In this document: piece after piece, positions 1 through 10,442 of the stretch | How the letters are laid out: each line of letters opens with the position of its first letter | Position numbering within the stretch: the first letter of the stretch is position 1 | Source: Tubulinosema ratisbonensis | Taxonomy: Eukaryota; Microsporidia; Tubulinosematidae | DNA: 30,991 nt | Direction: 5' to 3' | Assembly: GCA_004000155.1 (NCBI GenBank) | Contig: RCSS01000046.1 | Span: 1 to 30,991, forward strand | Notes under the pieces: generated by a model | Databases searched by the model: none | What the model saw: the letters and a program-made list of their open reading frames with translations, nothing else | What the model was told of the DNA's origin: nothing | Program-made: the position numbers and the translations under genes

Positions 1-3000
1 TTTTAGAATATAGTTAATACAAATTTGTTTTCTATGGTGATGTTTATTTAAAAATAAAAAATATTAATTTAAATTTAAAGCTAATGAAATAAATAAAATA
101 TATATTATTTGAAGTTAAAAGGTTTTAAATCGACAAATAGTAAAACAAATCCTTATTCCTTTTTATCATATAAAGAGGCTTTAATGTATTTTGATTAGTA
201 CGAAACATTTATTCAGGCACTATTATATAAAAATTTCAAAAAAAGTAACATATACACCTTCATAAAAGCATATTTTTTCAAATCATGCTAATTTTTGTAT
301 TTTATTTAGCAAAATTTTTAATTTTGTCATACTGAAATTTTATAAATAAAATTTAATAATATTTTTTTAAAAATCACAAAGAAATAATTTGTAAATTAAT
401 CTTTTTATAAATGAAGGAATTGGTTTAATTTATTTTCTAAGAATTCATAAAATATAAATCATAAAATTTTTGCTAATGTTAAAAAATAGAGATTTTGTTT
501 TTTAAATTAAAATAAAAATGAAAATATTTATTAGAAGCTCTTAATCTTTTAAACCCTAAAGAATGAATTTTTAGAGAAATTAAAAATTTTAGACTTTAAG
601 ATATTAATAAATTTCTTTTGTTTAAAAAAACCAACTAGAATAAAAAAATCTTCAAAACAAAAAAATCATATTTAACACAAGTCTATTTCAAGATAGTTTT
701 TTAAAAATTAATAAATAACATGATAAATAAAAAAGAATAATATAACTTATATTTTTGTTTTTAAATCTATTAGACATAGAGAAAAACTTATTCTAAATTA
801 CTAAAAAATAAATTTTTTAATAAACAAAAAAAGAATATGTAAGTTTATTTGGTTTAAAAATTTGTAATTTCATAGAAGTAGTCAAATTATAAAAAATTCC
901 TAATGATTAACATTAATATTCTAAATAACTTGATTTTAAAGGAATATAATTTAAAAGTTTTCACATGTTTACCAAATGTGTATACATTAAAAATTGTAGA
1001 ATATTCTATTTATGTAAGATAATAAAAAAATAATCAATTTTAAATCGTATAAACAACCTTAAGAAACTATTTTTGTTGAAAAAACACTTTAATCATAACC
1101 CTAAGACTTATCTTAGAAAATTTTTTATGAGAGCAAAAATAATTATAAGTGTAAATTAAATTTAAAAATCTGAGTATAAAAACAGGTGGTTTTCTAATCA
1201 AGTAAAAAAACTTCATAACATTCTTACTAACAAAATAAAAATAAAATTAAAATAAAAAAATAATATCTTAAGGATTGATAATTTTGGATTGTTAAACTAT
1301 AATAGATAAGAAAACACATATAATATCAATTTACAATGTCAGAGTGGTTGAAATTAACTTTAATGGAGTTAATATTATAGAAATTTTATAAAAAAATACC
1401 TTAATTTAATAAACTAAATAAAAGGGTTTAACGTATTGTAAGTTATATAAACAGTCTAAATCTTTGATCTGTAAAACTAACACTATAAAAAACATGGTTA
1501 TTGAATTAAATTAATAAAGACTAGTTAAAATACATTTTTATAGCTAAATTTATCGTTTTAAATATAGAATTTTATAATTTTTTAGAACTTTAGTTTTATT
1601 AGATATATATCATATATTATTTTTTATAAAAAGCCTGTTTATATAAATATAATCTTATATTGTTTTTTTGCATATAAAAAATATATTTGTTAAAAATAAA
1701 TATTAAAAATTTAGTAATTGAGATTAAACCTATTATATATAAGAAGAATGCATAGTTAGAGGCATAGGACTAATTATTGAAAACACAAATTCATAAAAAG
1801 TTAATTTTTTAAAGTTTAACGAGCAAAACATAATTTCTGTATTGCTAAATAAATAGCTCGATTTTACCTATTTAAAATTAAGATATAAGATAACGAATTA
1901 TATAATAATATATATTGTTTTAAATTTTTACAGTAATATTATTTTGACACAATAAAAAGACAACAAAAAAGACATAATTGAAATTAAAAGGCTATTTTTT
2001 TTATTAAGTTAATGTAAAAAACTTCTTGTGTATATAAAGGAAATAAAAATAAGAATTGATAATGAGGTAAAAGCCGTTATGGTAGAATTTATACACTTAA
2101 ATGGCAAAAAAATTAGAAAAACATGCAAAAGTAATTATTGGAAAAACTACATTAAAACTTTTTTGATCTTTTTTTATTATAATTACAACCTATTCATTCT
2201 ATAAGATATTTTTTTTGTAGTATCAGGTGCGAATTTTAAAAATTTAATCAGTTATTGGTGATTTTAATAAATGATTTACTATTATACCATCATAAAAAAA
2301 TCTTAACATCCTAAAAAAGTGTTTAATTAAAAAAAGGTTTTAGCGTGTTCTAAAAATTATCTTATTTATATAATTTTGTATAAAAATTCTTCAAATGATA
2401 ATATATTACAAATGAGTCTTTATTTTTTTTATGTAGATTTTTTCTCAACATTTACTGTAAAACATTTGCTACAAGATAGTAATATCTAGGTGAAAATCAA
2501 CATTCCTCTGGATTTAAATATAAGAAAGATAATAGTTTAAAAAATTTTAGAAATAGGTGCTTATGTAAAAAAAACTTTTGTCAAAATATTAAAGACTTCT
2601 AATTTAAAAAATAGATTGAAATTATTTTTTCTTTTTAGTATATTTTTACTTCTCGATCCTTTTCTACAATTCAATTGAAATTATTTGGAGGTTTTTACTA
2701 AAAAATAAAAATTTTAAAACTATCTGTATTTTAAAGCATCAAAATATTTTGGTTGAAACAATCGATCTATTAGATTTTTTCTGTTTTAAAGATTTAACTA
2801 TAAGAAATTTATTCATTTTAAAGCAAGCTTTATAAAGAAAATATTTAAATGTAAAGTATTCTTGTAGTTTGAATTGTTTTGAAATTTATTTTGTATGTGA
2901 TTAAAGACTAAATAGACATCAAATAAAAAGTAAATCTTATTTTTATTATAAATATTAAATAAAACAGTAGAGATTATGAAATAGCCTTTTTTTAATTCAA

Positions 3001-4655
3001 TTATAATTTTTTTAACTTTCTTTGTGAATTGAAATAGAAAAGATTACAATAAATCTAATATTTAAGTATTGTTTATTCTTTTTAATAAAATAAAATTTAT
3101 ATAATTTTTTAGATTGTAGTATTAATTTATAAATTTACTGAATTTTTTTATTAATTTTGGTTAACATATGTTAAGTTTACTATGATTCTTCCATCTTAAT
3201 TAAAATTTAAAAAATTTTTATTTATTATGACTCATCAATCTGTTAAAAAAATACTAACTTAAAATAAATTATTAATTTATAATTTGAATATCAATTTACA
3301 TTTTAAAAATAAAATTGTATTTTAAAAATATTTATACCAAAATAAGAATTTTTTTTAAATTACCAAAAAAAGAATCATAAAAATAACTAAGAAAAACTAA
3401 AAGAGAACAAAAAAAGAATGTTAGTATAATTAAACAAGTAAATATTTTTTTAATTTTATTTTATACTTCAAATTAAAATAAAAATATTTTAATTTTAAAA
3501 TGCTTTCTTTATTCTTTAAATCAGTAATTATTGTAAATATTTACATAATGTTAAATAATCTTTTATTTGATAAATAGTGTAAGAAACATTTGTTGTATTT
3601 TTTATTTTTTAAAGTATTTTAAAGTATTAAATTATAAAACATTAAACCAATAATATTAAAATTTTCTTTAATCATTTATATAAATTAATAATGTAATTTT
3701 AGATAATTTATTTTTTAAAATTAAAGCTTATTTAATAATTTAAATTATTTATTATTTTAAATTCTTTCTTTAATTATTTCTAAATTTTTATTACAGTATT
3801 TAAAAAATGTAATTTTATTTTATTATATTTCTTAGTTTATGATAACCTTAAAAAAATTATTAAATTTATTTTTTTTTAAAATATTTATTTATTTAATTTT
3901 TAATATTCTTACATATAATATAATTTATTTTAGACTCATTCATTATTTTATTGAAAATCTAGAATAAAAATGTTTCTAAATAATACAAGATACTGCTATT
4001 CCTTTCTTAACTTGCTAAAATCCATCCCTTGCACTTTATTAACAAATAAAGTTTACCTTATCTTGCAGTCTTTGGTTACAGAAGGTAAATTTATTTTAAT
4101 ACAAAATATAAATTAGCTATAAAAAAATTATCATATTACAAGTAAAAAAATTTGACTCTTTTAAAATCAAAATTATTTTCATTAAAAAACTATTTAATGA
4201 AAAGTAAACATTAAATAAAAATAATAAAAGTTCTAAGATAAAAAATTTAAAGAAACAAAAATCATATTTTTTGTAAAAAAAAAGATAAATAAATCTTTTT
4301 TAATATTCAATTATAAATTAATTTCTTTATTTTTTCTCCATGCATGTCAGAAAAATTTTGTTATGAATTATAAAATTGATGATTAAATTAAAATTGTTAT
4401 TTTTTTTTCATAAATATATAATTCTTTTATGCTGTTATAAAATAATCTTTTTCCATAAAATATTTGTTGTTCTTTCTTTTTCAAATTTTAATACTTCACA
4501 AATAGAATTTTTTATTCTTTCTAAAGATTATTTTTTTAATGAATTACTTATAAAATTTATAATTAAATTAAAAATTAATTTCTTAAAATAGAAATATTTC
4601 TCAAAAAGAAATAATTAATTTTTTTAACAAAAAAGATATAAAAAAATGATAAAAA
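1..4655. other. AT-rich gene-free stretch
   Basis: No gene could be supported here. The sequence is mostly A/T homopolymer-like and stops are dense in all frames. Small exceptions are treated as findings: a tRNA-like fold at 1331-1441, a 41-codon ORF at 2079-2204, and an 8-bp inverted repeat (TTTACCTT 4052-4059 with AAGGTAAA 4082-4089) inside a patch of higher GC near 3990-4090. An apparent hydrophobic ORF at 4379-4591 is so poor in composition that I do not count it as a gene. Confidence 0.6.
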
Positions 4656-4662
4656 TACCCCA
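4656..4662 (+). promoter_or_regulatory. CCC-type core promoter motif
   Basis: TACCCCA lies immediately before the ATG at 4663. A CCC run just ahead of the start codon is the known microsporidian core promoter signature and fixes this ATG as the start. Confidence 0.6.
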
Positions 4663-5295
4663 ATGACATCAAATAAACAAAAAGAAGAAGAATCTTCTTC
4701 AGAAACATCCTCTTCAGAATCACTAGAGAAAAAGGAAGAAATAAAGAAAGAGAAGAAAGAAACTAACCCTTTTGATCCAATTGCTTTTATTTGGGCAATC
4801 ATTTCTCTTGGCACTATTATTTGTACAATAATTTTATTTGTTTTTTTAGAAAACGTGGTGAGTGATCAAAGCAAAGCTAAAAATTTGAATGAACATTTAA
4901 ATAAAAGTAAAGCAGAAAAATGGCAAACCACTGTTTTTAAACTAAGCCAAATAAAAAAACTAAATGTAAATTTTACTGAATTAACTTCTAATTTGGCAGA
5001 TGCTGATTTCTGTTTTATAAATATTTCTGACACTGTCTTTTACGTAATTTATAACAGTAAATTACTTTTCAGACGTAATTTGAGTGATTTTTTAAAAAAA
5101 TTAGAATCAACGAATGTCAAGGAAGATAGAAAAATAATTGATCCTTTTATTTCTTATTGTTTTCTTTCTTTATATATTAAATTACCAGTATTTCTTATAC
5201 AACTAAGAGGGAATGAAGTGTTTATTAATAATAATCTTGTTTCACAAAAAACAAGTGGCATTACAGGATTACTGCACGGATTGCTAAAGGATTAA
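4663..5295 (+). CDS. single-pass membrane protein of unknown function
   Basis: I do not recognise this 210-residue protein. Residues 1-34 are Ser/Glu/Lys-rich and look disordered, with an acidic serine patch followed by a Lys/Glu stretch. One strong membrane segment spans about residues 40-62 (starting IAFIWAIISLG). The remaining 148 residues are a mixed, probably folded domain that ends in a Gly/Leu-rich tail. There is no cleavable signal peptide, so a signal-anchored protein with a short cytosolic head and a lumenal or external tail is likely (inference). The gene starts directly after a TACCCC motif, which argues that it is real and expressed. It lies 181 bp upstream of the XPF gene on the same strand. 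Candidates such as ER translocon or secretory accessory proteins cannot be tested from sequence alone. Confidence 0.85.
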   Translation: MTSNKQKEEESSSETSSSESLEKKEEIKKEKKETNPFDPIAFIWAIISLGTIICTIILFVFLENVVSDQSKAKNLNEHLNKSKAEKWQTTVFKLSQIKKLNVNFTELTSNLADADFCFINISDTVFYVIYNSKLLFRRNLSDFLKKLESTNVKEDRKIIDPFISYCFLSLYIKLPVFLIQLRGNEVFINNNLVSQKTSGITGLLHGLLKD

Positions 5296-5476
5296 AAATA
5301 TTTAATTTATATATTTTAATTTATAATTTTATATTTTATTTACATATTAATTTATTTAAATTAAAAATTATTGCTTTTTAATATTAAATAAATAAACAAT
5401 CGTTAATAGAAAAATAAATTTTATTTTTTGTACGTTTAATATTTTATATATAAAATATTAAATTAAAATATTTTTT

Positions 5477-7477
5477 ATGCTATTCTTTGAAAATGAAATA
5501 TTAAATGCAACCACAAACAAAAACCATCTATTAATCATGGCAGAAGGCTTAGGAATAATGAACATAATCAGAAAAGAATTACATTTATATGATTATGATT
5601 ACACTTTAGTTATTTTACTAAATTTTGATGAACCAAAAGTGGAATTTCTCTCTAAAAAAATTAAAATAAATAATTTTACAAATATTTTATCCCAAGAAAG
5701 AAACAAAGCTTACAAAAAAGGGGGTATTTTTAATGTTTCACAAAGAATGTTTATTTCTGATTTATTAAATGAAAATATTATGATAAATAAAATCAGTGCT
5801 ATTTTTATTTCTAACACTGAAAAATTATTTCCTATGAGCACAGAATGTTTTATTGTTCAATTGGTTAGAAAGGTAAATAAAGATTGTGTGATCAAATGTT
5901 ACTCTGAGAAACCTTATTTTTTTACAAATTCATTAACATTTTTAGATGAAATGTTTCAGTCATTGAGGATTGAAGAATTAATTTTATTTCCAAGGTTTCA
6001 TGAAGCAGTAAAAGAAAGCCTTGTGCCTTTTTATTTTAATGAACACAAAATTAATTTAAACAAAGAAATAAAAGAATTACAAGTTTATTTGGTTGATTTA
6101 ATACAATCAGTCACAAATCAATTTAACATTCTTTCAAGAAAAGAAAAAAAAGAAAATAAAGAAATAAGCTCAGATATTCTTTTAAATGATCATTTGAGTT
6201 TTAAAAGTGACACAGTCAAAGGTAAACAATTAATATTTGATGTTTATAACATCAGAAGATTGGTTTTTCTTTTATTTTCAGTGGATATTGAATTATTTTA
6301 CGAAGAGTTTAACATTTTATTTCAACAACAAATAGAATCTGAAGGAACTTGGATAAATAATTTATCATCTCATTTACTTAAAGAAAAATTAGAAGAAATG
6401 ATTTCTAAAAAAAGAAATGAAATTTCGCAAAAAAAAGTGAAAATTTCTGAAGAAAAAGAATTTTTTTACAATTCAAAATTGAAAAAATTGATTTCTTTGG
6501 TACAAGAATATAAAAATAAGAAAATATGTTTGTTAAGCAAATCATCAGAGATTGTTAATTTAATTTGTAAACATTTTAATGAAGAATGTCAAGGATTTTC
6601 TCATGAAGAATTCAAATTAGTTGAAGAAAATTTTGATGTTTATATTTTATTAGATCCTTCCTTAAGCAGTTTAAGAAAATTAGAGATTATTTACGCAAAA
6701 AATTCTAAAATTATTGTTGATTCTCTTTGTTTTAAAGAAAGTTTAGAAGAACAGAAAAGTTTGATTGCTTTAAGAGAAGAAAAGGATTCTTTTGTTAGTT
6801 TGATAGATAAAAGAAGTAAACAAGGATTATTTTTTATAGAAGATGAAGAAAAAATAGATTTAAAAGTGGTTATAGATGTTAGAGAAATGAGGAGTACACT
6901 GCCATTTTCCATGTATAAACATGGTTTAACCTTAGAAGTGTGTACTCTCTCTGTTGGTGATTATTTTCTAAATTCAATTTGTATAGAAAGAAAAGAAATT
7001 GGTGATTTAATTGGATCGTTAAATTCTGGTAGGTTGTTTAATCAAATAAATCAGCTAAGTAATTTGTTTGAGTCACCAATTTTACTCATAGAATTTTCTG
7101 GTAGAATGTCTTTGAATGATTATTTAAAGAAAAATCAATTATCTAAATTTATAATTTTACTTATAAATTTTCCTAAATTAAAAGTTCTTTGGAGTAACAG
7201 TGACAATTTAACAATAAAATGTTTGACAGGGTTAGAAAGTAAAAAAGTAGAAAAAAAGATGGAATATAAAATAGAACCTGAGTTAATGGAAATATTATTG
7301 AGCATAGAAGGAGTGAATAGTTACAATGTTTATAAAATTATAAATAATTTTGAAAATTTGAGAGAATTAAGTTTGGCGGAGGAAAGTAAATTAGTTAAAT
7401 TGGTTGGCGAACTGAACGGAAAAAAGATTTACGATTTTTTCAGGAAAGAATTAAGTGATAAATTTAAAAGACGTTAA
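5477..7477 (+). CDS. RAD1: XPF/Rad1-family structure-specific DNA repair endonuclease
   Basis: Catalytic subunit of the XPF-ERCC1 (Rad1-Rad10) 5' flap/bubble endonuclease, which acts in the nucleus in nucleotide excision repair and recombination. The nuclease core is clear: VVIDVRE at 464-470, GDY at 494-496, and the metal-binding ERKxxxD as E504-R505-K506...D510. The C-terminal double helix-hairpin-helix, used for ERCC1 binding, follows at about 600-660 (EGVNSYNVYKI...LVGELNGKKIYDFF). The N-terminal two thirds match the degenerate SF2 helicase-like region of XPF; the opening (MAEGLGIMNIIRKEL) aligns with the human XPF N terminus, supporting this ATG. At 666 residues it is much shorter than human XPF (about 900) or yeast Rad1 (about 1100), as expected in microsporidia. 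No CCC motif is seen before the ATG. The partner ERCC1/Rad10 is not in this window. Confidence 0.95.
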   Translation: MLFFENEILNATTNKNHLLIMAEGLGIMNIIRKELHLYDYDYTLVILLNFDEPKVEFLSKKIKINNFTNILSQERNKAYKKGGIFNVSQRMFISDLLNENIMINKISAIFISNTEKLFPMSTECFIVQLVRKVNKDCVIKCYSEKPYFFTNSLTFLDEMFQSLRIEELILFPRFHEAVKESLVPFYFNEHKINLNKEIKELQVYLVDLIQSVTNQFNILSRKEKKENKEISSDILLNDHLSFKSDTVKGKQLIFDVYNIRRLVFLLFSVDIELFYEEFNILFQQQIESEGTWINNLSSHLLKEKLEEMISKKRNEISQKKVKISEEKEFFYNSKLKKLISLVQEYKNKKICLLSKSSEIVNLICKHFNEECQGFSHEEFKLVEENFDVYILLDPSLSSLRKLEIIYAKNSKIIVDSLCFKESLEEQKSLIALREEKDSFVSLIDKRSKQGLFFIEDEEKIDLKVVIDVREMRSTLPFSMYKHGLTLEVCTLSVGDYFLNSICIERKEIGDLIGSLNSGRLFNQINQLSNLFESPILLIEFSGRMSLNDYLKKNQLSKFIILLINFPKLKVLWSNSDNLTIKCLTGLESKKVEKKMEYKIEPELMEILLSIEGVNSYNVYKIINNFENLRELSLAEESKLVKLVGELNGKKIYDFFRKELSDKFKRR

Positions 7478-7559
7478 TTATTTTATAAAAAAGTTCTCGG
7501 AAATCTTTTTTTAATTCTAAGATTATTCTTAAAAATATAAAAAAGCGCTTTGAAAGTAG

Positions 7560-7566
7560 ACCCTTC
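7560..7566 (+). promoter_or_regulatory. CCC-type core promoter motif of the Lys-rich small ORF
   Basis: ACCCTTC abuts the ATG at 7567. It has the same form and spacing as the motifs before eL6 and RPN8, so it marks a separate transcription unit 82 bp after the XPF stop. Confidence 0.6.
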
Positions 7567-7695
7567 ATGACAAAAGGAAAGACTACTAAAGGTAAAAGTG
7601 CTACTTCATCAGAAAAGAAAGAACCTGCTAAGACTGAACAAACAAAGAAACCAGGCAAGGATACAAAAAGTAAGACAAAGGAAGCTAAAGCTTAA
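7567..7695 (+). CDS. very small Lys-rich protein, 42 residues
   Basis: A short ORF (MTKGKTTKGKSATSSEKK...KTKEAKA) made almost only of Lys, Thr, Ser, Ala, Glu and Gly. No cysteine, aromatic or large hydrophobic residue is present, so it should be disordered and strongly basic. The ACCCTTC motif directly before the ATG, and a GC content well above the flanks, support a real gene. Composition resembles HMGN-like chromatin peptides or the disordered N-terminal tails of ribosomal proteins such as eS25, but no diagnostic motif is present. It could also be a first exon, yet no convincing GTAAGT-type donor follows. Function unknown; a nucleic-acid-binding role is inference from charge only. Confidence 0.6.
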   Translation: MTKGKTTKGKSATSSEKKEPAKTEQTKKPGKDTKSKTKEAKA

Positions 7696-9217
7696 TAAAT
7701 AAATTAAGTATGAAANGTTTTATATAAATTTTAGTTATTTTTTGATTAAAAGATATTTATTTTCATAAATTTTTAGTAATTTCTTGCCAAAATGCAAAAG
7801 ATTTCTCAATTATTTACCGCTTTGTACAATTTTGTTTCTGAAATATTAAAAATTGCCACAATTACCTAAAATATAAACACTTTATTTAAAAATCATACAA
7901 TAAAAAGCTACAAATCATTATAAATTTAAAATAAATCAAAAAAAAATGTTTTAATTCATTAAAAGATAATAAATTAAAGACTATATAAACTTATTTAATG
8001 AAAAGGTAATGTTTTTAATATAAACACAAAAAATTAACAAAAAAATATTATTTAAATAGGATTTTTTTATTTCAGAGATGCTTCTCAAAAATGTGTTTTA
8101 GTCTTTTTTAAAAAGCAGTTTTAGAAGAAACTTTAAGCCTCAAGAATACTTTCTATGTTAAAATTAAAATACTTCAAAAAACGTTTGCTTTTTTTGTTGA
8201 CTAAGTATAAAAAAATTCGTACGATTATCTTTTTTGTAACTGTAAATAATCTATAAAATATACCTATAAATTAAAGAAACACATTCTAAAATATTTTGTT
8301 TTTTTTTGTAAAAAATATATCATTCTAAATTTCTTCTGAGATGTTTATTTTTTAAATTTCATATGTCTTATAATATCAACATATCTTTAATGAAACACTT
8401 TTTACTTTGTGAGTTATAAATAAAGTTTTGTTGATGGTGGTTGTCGGAGTTTTATTTTAAACTCAACGACTTGTAAAAAAACTACAATAAATATTTTAAC
8501 TAAATGTTTGAATTACTATTTTTTATTAGTTTCTGCCCCAGAATAGCGGTATCTTCTGGGTTTAAATATAAAAAAATATGCTTCGAATACGTTTTATTCT
8601 TGTCTTGAAAGCTCTTTTGATTCTGTGTTGGTCTTCTCTCTCATTCTGGTTCTTATAGAATGATAAATTTTTATTTAGATATTTATTTTTAAAATTATAA
8701 AATATCTCATTATTTCATGACAATTTCTTTCGAATACATGATTTCTTAGATGGTAATAAATTTTCCTTAAATAAAATATTTCTATTAAGAATTTAGAAAC
8801 GAAGTGGTTTTTATTGATTTTTATTTTTTGAATTAGCATTGTTGATAACAAGTTCTTTATTAAATAACATGGTTTTTAAATTACAATAATATTCAAAATT
8901 TATTGTTGACGCAAACTTCTTAATAGGTAGTGCTTTTTTATCTTCAACAAGTATAATTTTTTAATATAGTTTCTAAAACCTAGATTCAGTTTTACAATGT
9001 TATACCCCTTATTTTTTATTAAAAATATTTTTTTAAATAAACTTTTTTCTATTTCTTTAGAAAATCACATAAATTAATAATCAAAAAAAAATACAATAAT
9101 ATTACCTTCCTTTAAAAAAGTTTTATTTTTATTTAAATAATATTTTTTCATGTTTCATTTGATTCATCACTTTTGTAACAAAAAGATGATACTTTAAAAA
9201 ATCAAAAAAAATATAAA
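7696..9217. other. intergenic gap with two GC-rich hairpins
   Basis: 1.5 kb with no supportable ORF. Most of it is plain AT-rich sequence. The interval about 8400-8650 is less AT-rich and holds two stable hairpins, listed separately. Confidence 0.6.
8443..8560. ncRNA. candidate structured RNA: two hairpins
   Basis: Hairpin 1: GTCGGAGTTT (8443-8452) pairs with AAACTCaaCGAC (8459-8470), giving 10 bp with a 2-nt bulge and a 6-nt loop. Hairpin 2: CCCAGAA (8537-8543) pairs with TTCTGGG (8554-8560) around a 10-nt loop, followed by TTTAAATATAA. Such GC-containing stems stand out in a background of about 80% A+T. No known snRNA, SRP or RNase P signature was recognised, and the strand is unknown. Confidence 0.25.
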
Positions 9218-10387
9218 ATGAAAAATTCTTTAATTTCTGTTTCCTTGTTAACTCAATCATTACCAAGCTTATTATTCTCATTAATAAGTTTAGCCTTGGC
9301 AGGTAAATGGTTAGATGATTCTTTAAAATTAAATTTATACTTAGAATATCCATTATTGCTCATTTCTAGCTGTGTACTTACATTTAAAGGAAATATAGAG
9401 CTAATTTTAGCAATGCATCTTTCTACAATGAGTCAATCAAGAAGTGCTGAGCTAAACAAGTATTATAGATTTGCATTCGATAATTCATGCTTAGTTATCA
9501 CTCAGTCAGCTGTGATTGGGTTTCTTATTGGACTGTTAGGAGCAATAAGAAATTTTTTAGCACAAAATTTGCACAAAGAAATATTTTTTAAAATCATTGC
9601 CAGTGTGTTAGTTTCTTGTTTTTTTAGCTCATTTTGTATTATCATCATGATTTTAATATCAATTAAACTGTCTAAAACATTTAAAATAGACCCTGATCAC
9701 ATTATTTTACCAGGTATTTCTGCATTCAGTGATGTATTTGTTATAAGAATGTGTATCTTTTTTATAAAATTCTTTAATTTTACCACTCTTTCAGTTACTT
9801 TCTTATTTCTGCTCACAGTCATATTTTTTACTTCCATTACTTTTTATTTTTCACTAAAAAGTGAAAGAATCATTCCTCAACAGACAATAGAAATGTTATT
9901 TCTTTCTTATATGCTTAGCAGTTTTGCTGGTTACATTTTAGATTTCTTCTCAAAAGATTTTAGAATATTAGCCATTTTTGAGCCTGTATTTTGTGGTATG
10001 TGTTGTTCTACAGCATTAATATACCTTCATAAAAAAGCTACTGCCTTAGAAAATGGTGTATCTTTGAATAATAGAAAGATTATTTCTACTCTTTTAATAA
10101 TTTCTTTTTTTATTGGCTGTTTTTATTTGTCAGGTTTACTTATTTTTATGAAAAAATTTATTTTTTCTTTTTTTTTATTTTTCTTGGTTTTTTTTGTTTG
10201 TAATGTTTATATTCTTCTTTCTTTTATTAAATTAGTGTTAGATAATAATCAGATTAGTAATCCTAACATAGGTGTCTTTGCTATTCCTTTAATTTCTTCT
10301 TTATCTGATTTTATTGGGGTTGTTATGTCTGTGATTGTTGTGGTTTGTGTAAGTTTTTTTCAGTATTTGACAGTCAATAAAGCATAA
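9218..10387 (+). CDS. SLC41/MgtE-like divalent cation transporter
   Basis: A 389-residue polytopic membrane protein, predicted to move Mg2+ or a related divalent cation. It has the two-repeat plan of the SLC41/MgtE integral domain. Repeat 1 carries KGNIELILAMHLST (57-70), matching the family motif GLKGNLEMTLASRLST, and then DPDH (158-161) before another membrane segment, matching the DPDN element. Repeat 2 has PVFCGMCCSTALIYLHK, which sits where the family has a PVxNGxxGN...RISTxLH motif but is degenerate, and NPNIGVFAIPLISSLSDF about 349-366, the second NPDN-like element. Roughly ten hydrophobic segments are visible. The degenerate second repeat may alter ion selectivity (inference). The downstream Eaf7-like gene starts 55 bp after its stop. 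No CCC motif precedes this start. Confidence 0.85.
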   Translation: MKNSLISVSLLTQSLPSLLFSLISLALAGKWLDDSLKLNLYLEYPLLLISSCVLTFKGNIELILAMHLSTMSQSRSAELNKYYRFAFDNSCLVITQSAVIGFLIGLLGAIRNFLAQNLHKEIFFKIIASVLVSCFFSSFCIIIMILISIKLSKTFKIDPDHIILPGISAFSDVFVIRMCIFFIKFFNFTTLSVTFLFLLTVIFFTSITFYFSLKSERIIPQQTIEMLFLSYMLSSFAGYILDFFSKDFRILAIFEPVFCGMCCSTALIYLHKKATALENGVSLNNRKIISTLLIISFFIGCFYLSGLLIFMKKFIFSFFLFFLVFFVCNVYILLSFIKLVLDNNQISNPNIGVFAIPLISSLSDFIGVVMSVIVVVCVSFFQYLTVNKA

Positions 10388-10419
10388 AATAATATTTATT
10401 TTTTATATTAAAAAATTTA

Positions 10420-10438
10420 AAAATGTTTTTAACATTTT
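10420..10438. repeat. intergenic hairpin
   Basis: AAAATGT and ACATTTT form a perfect 7-bp stem with a 5-nt loop in the 55-bp gap between the transporter and the Eaf7-like gene. It may be a 3'-end or 5'-UTR element, but such AT stems also arise by chance. Confidence 0.3.
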
Positions 10439-10442
10439 ATTT

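Noticed and set aside
4376..4591. Hydrophobic 70-residue ORF on +
   Set aside because: Almost only Phe, Ile, Leu and Lys from AT-rich codons, no promoter motif, no family. Such ORFs arise from T-rich DNA by chance.
4575..4814. 79-codon ORF on - over the start of the membrane protein gene
   Set aside because: It is the antisense shadow of the Ser/Glu/Lys-rich segment of a better supported gene.
7464..7658. 64-codon ORF on -
   Set aside because: Antisense shadow of the Lys-rich microprotein, which has a promoter motif in the right place.
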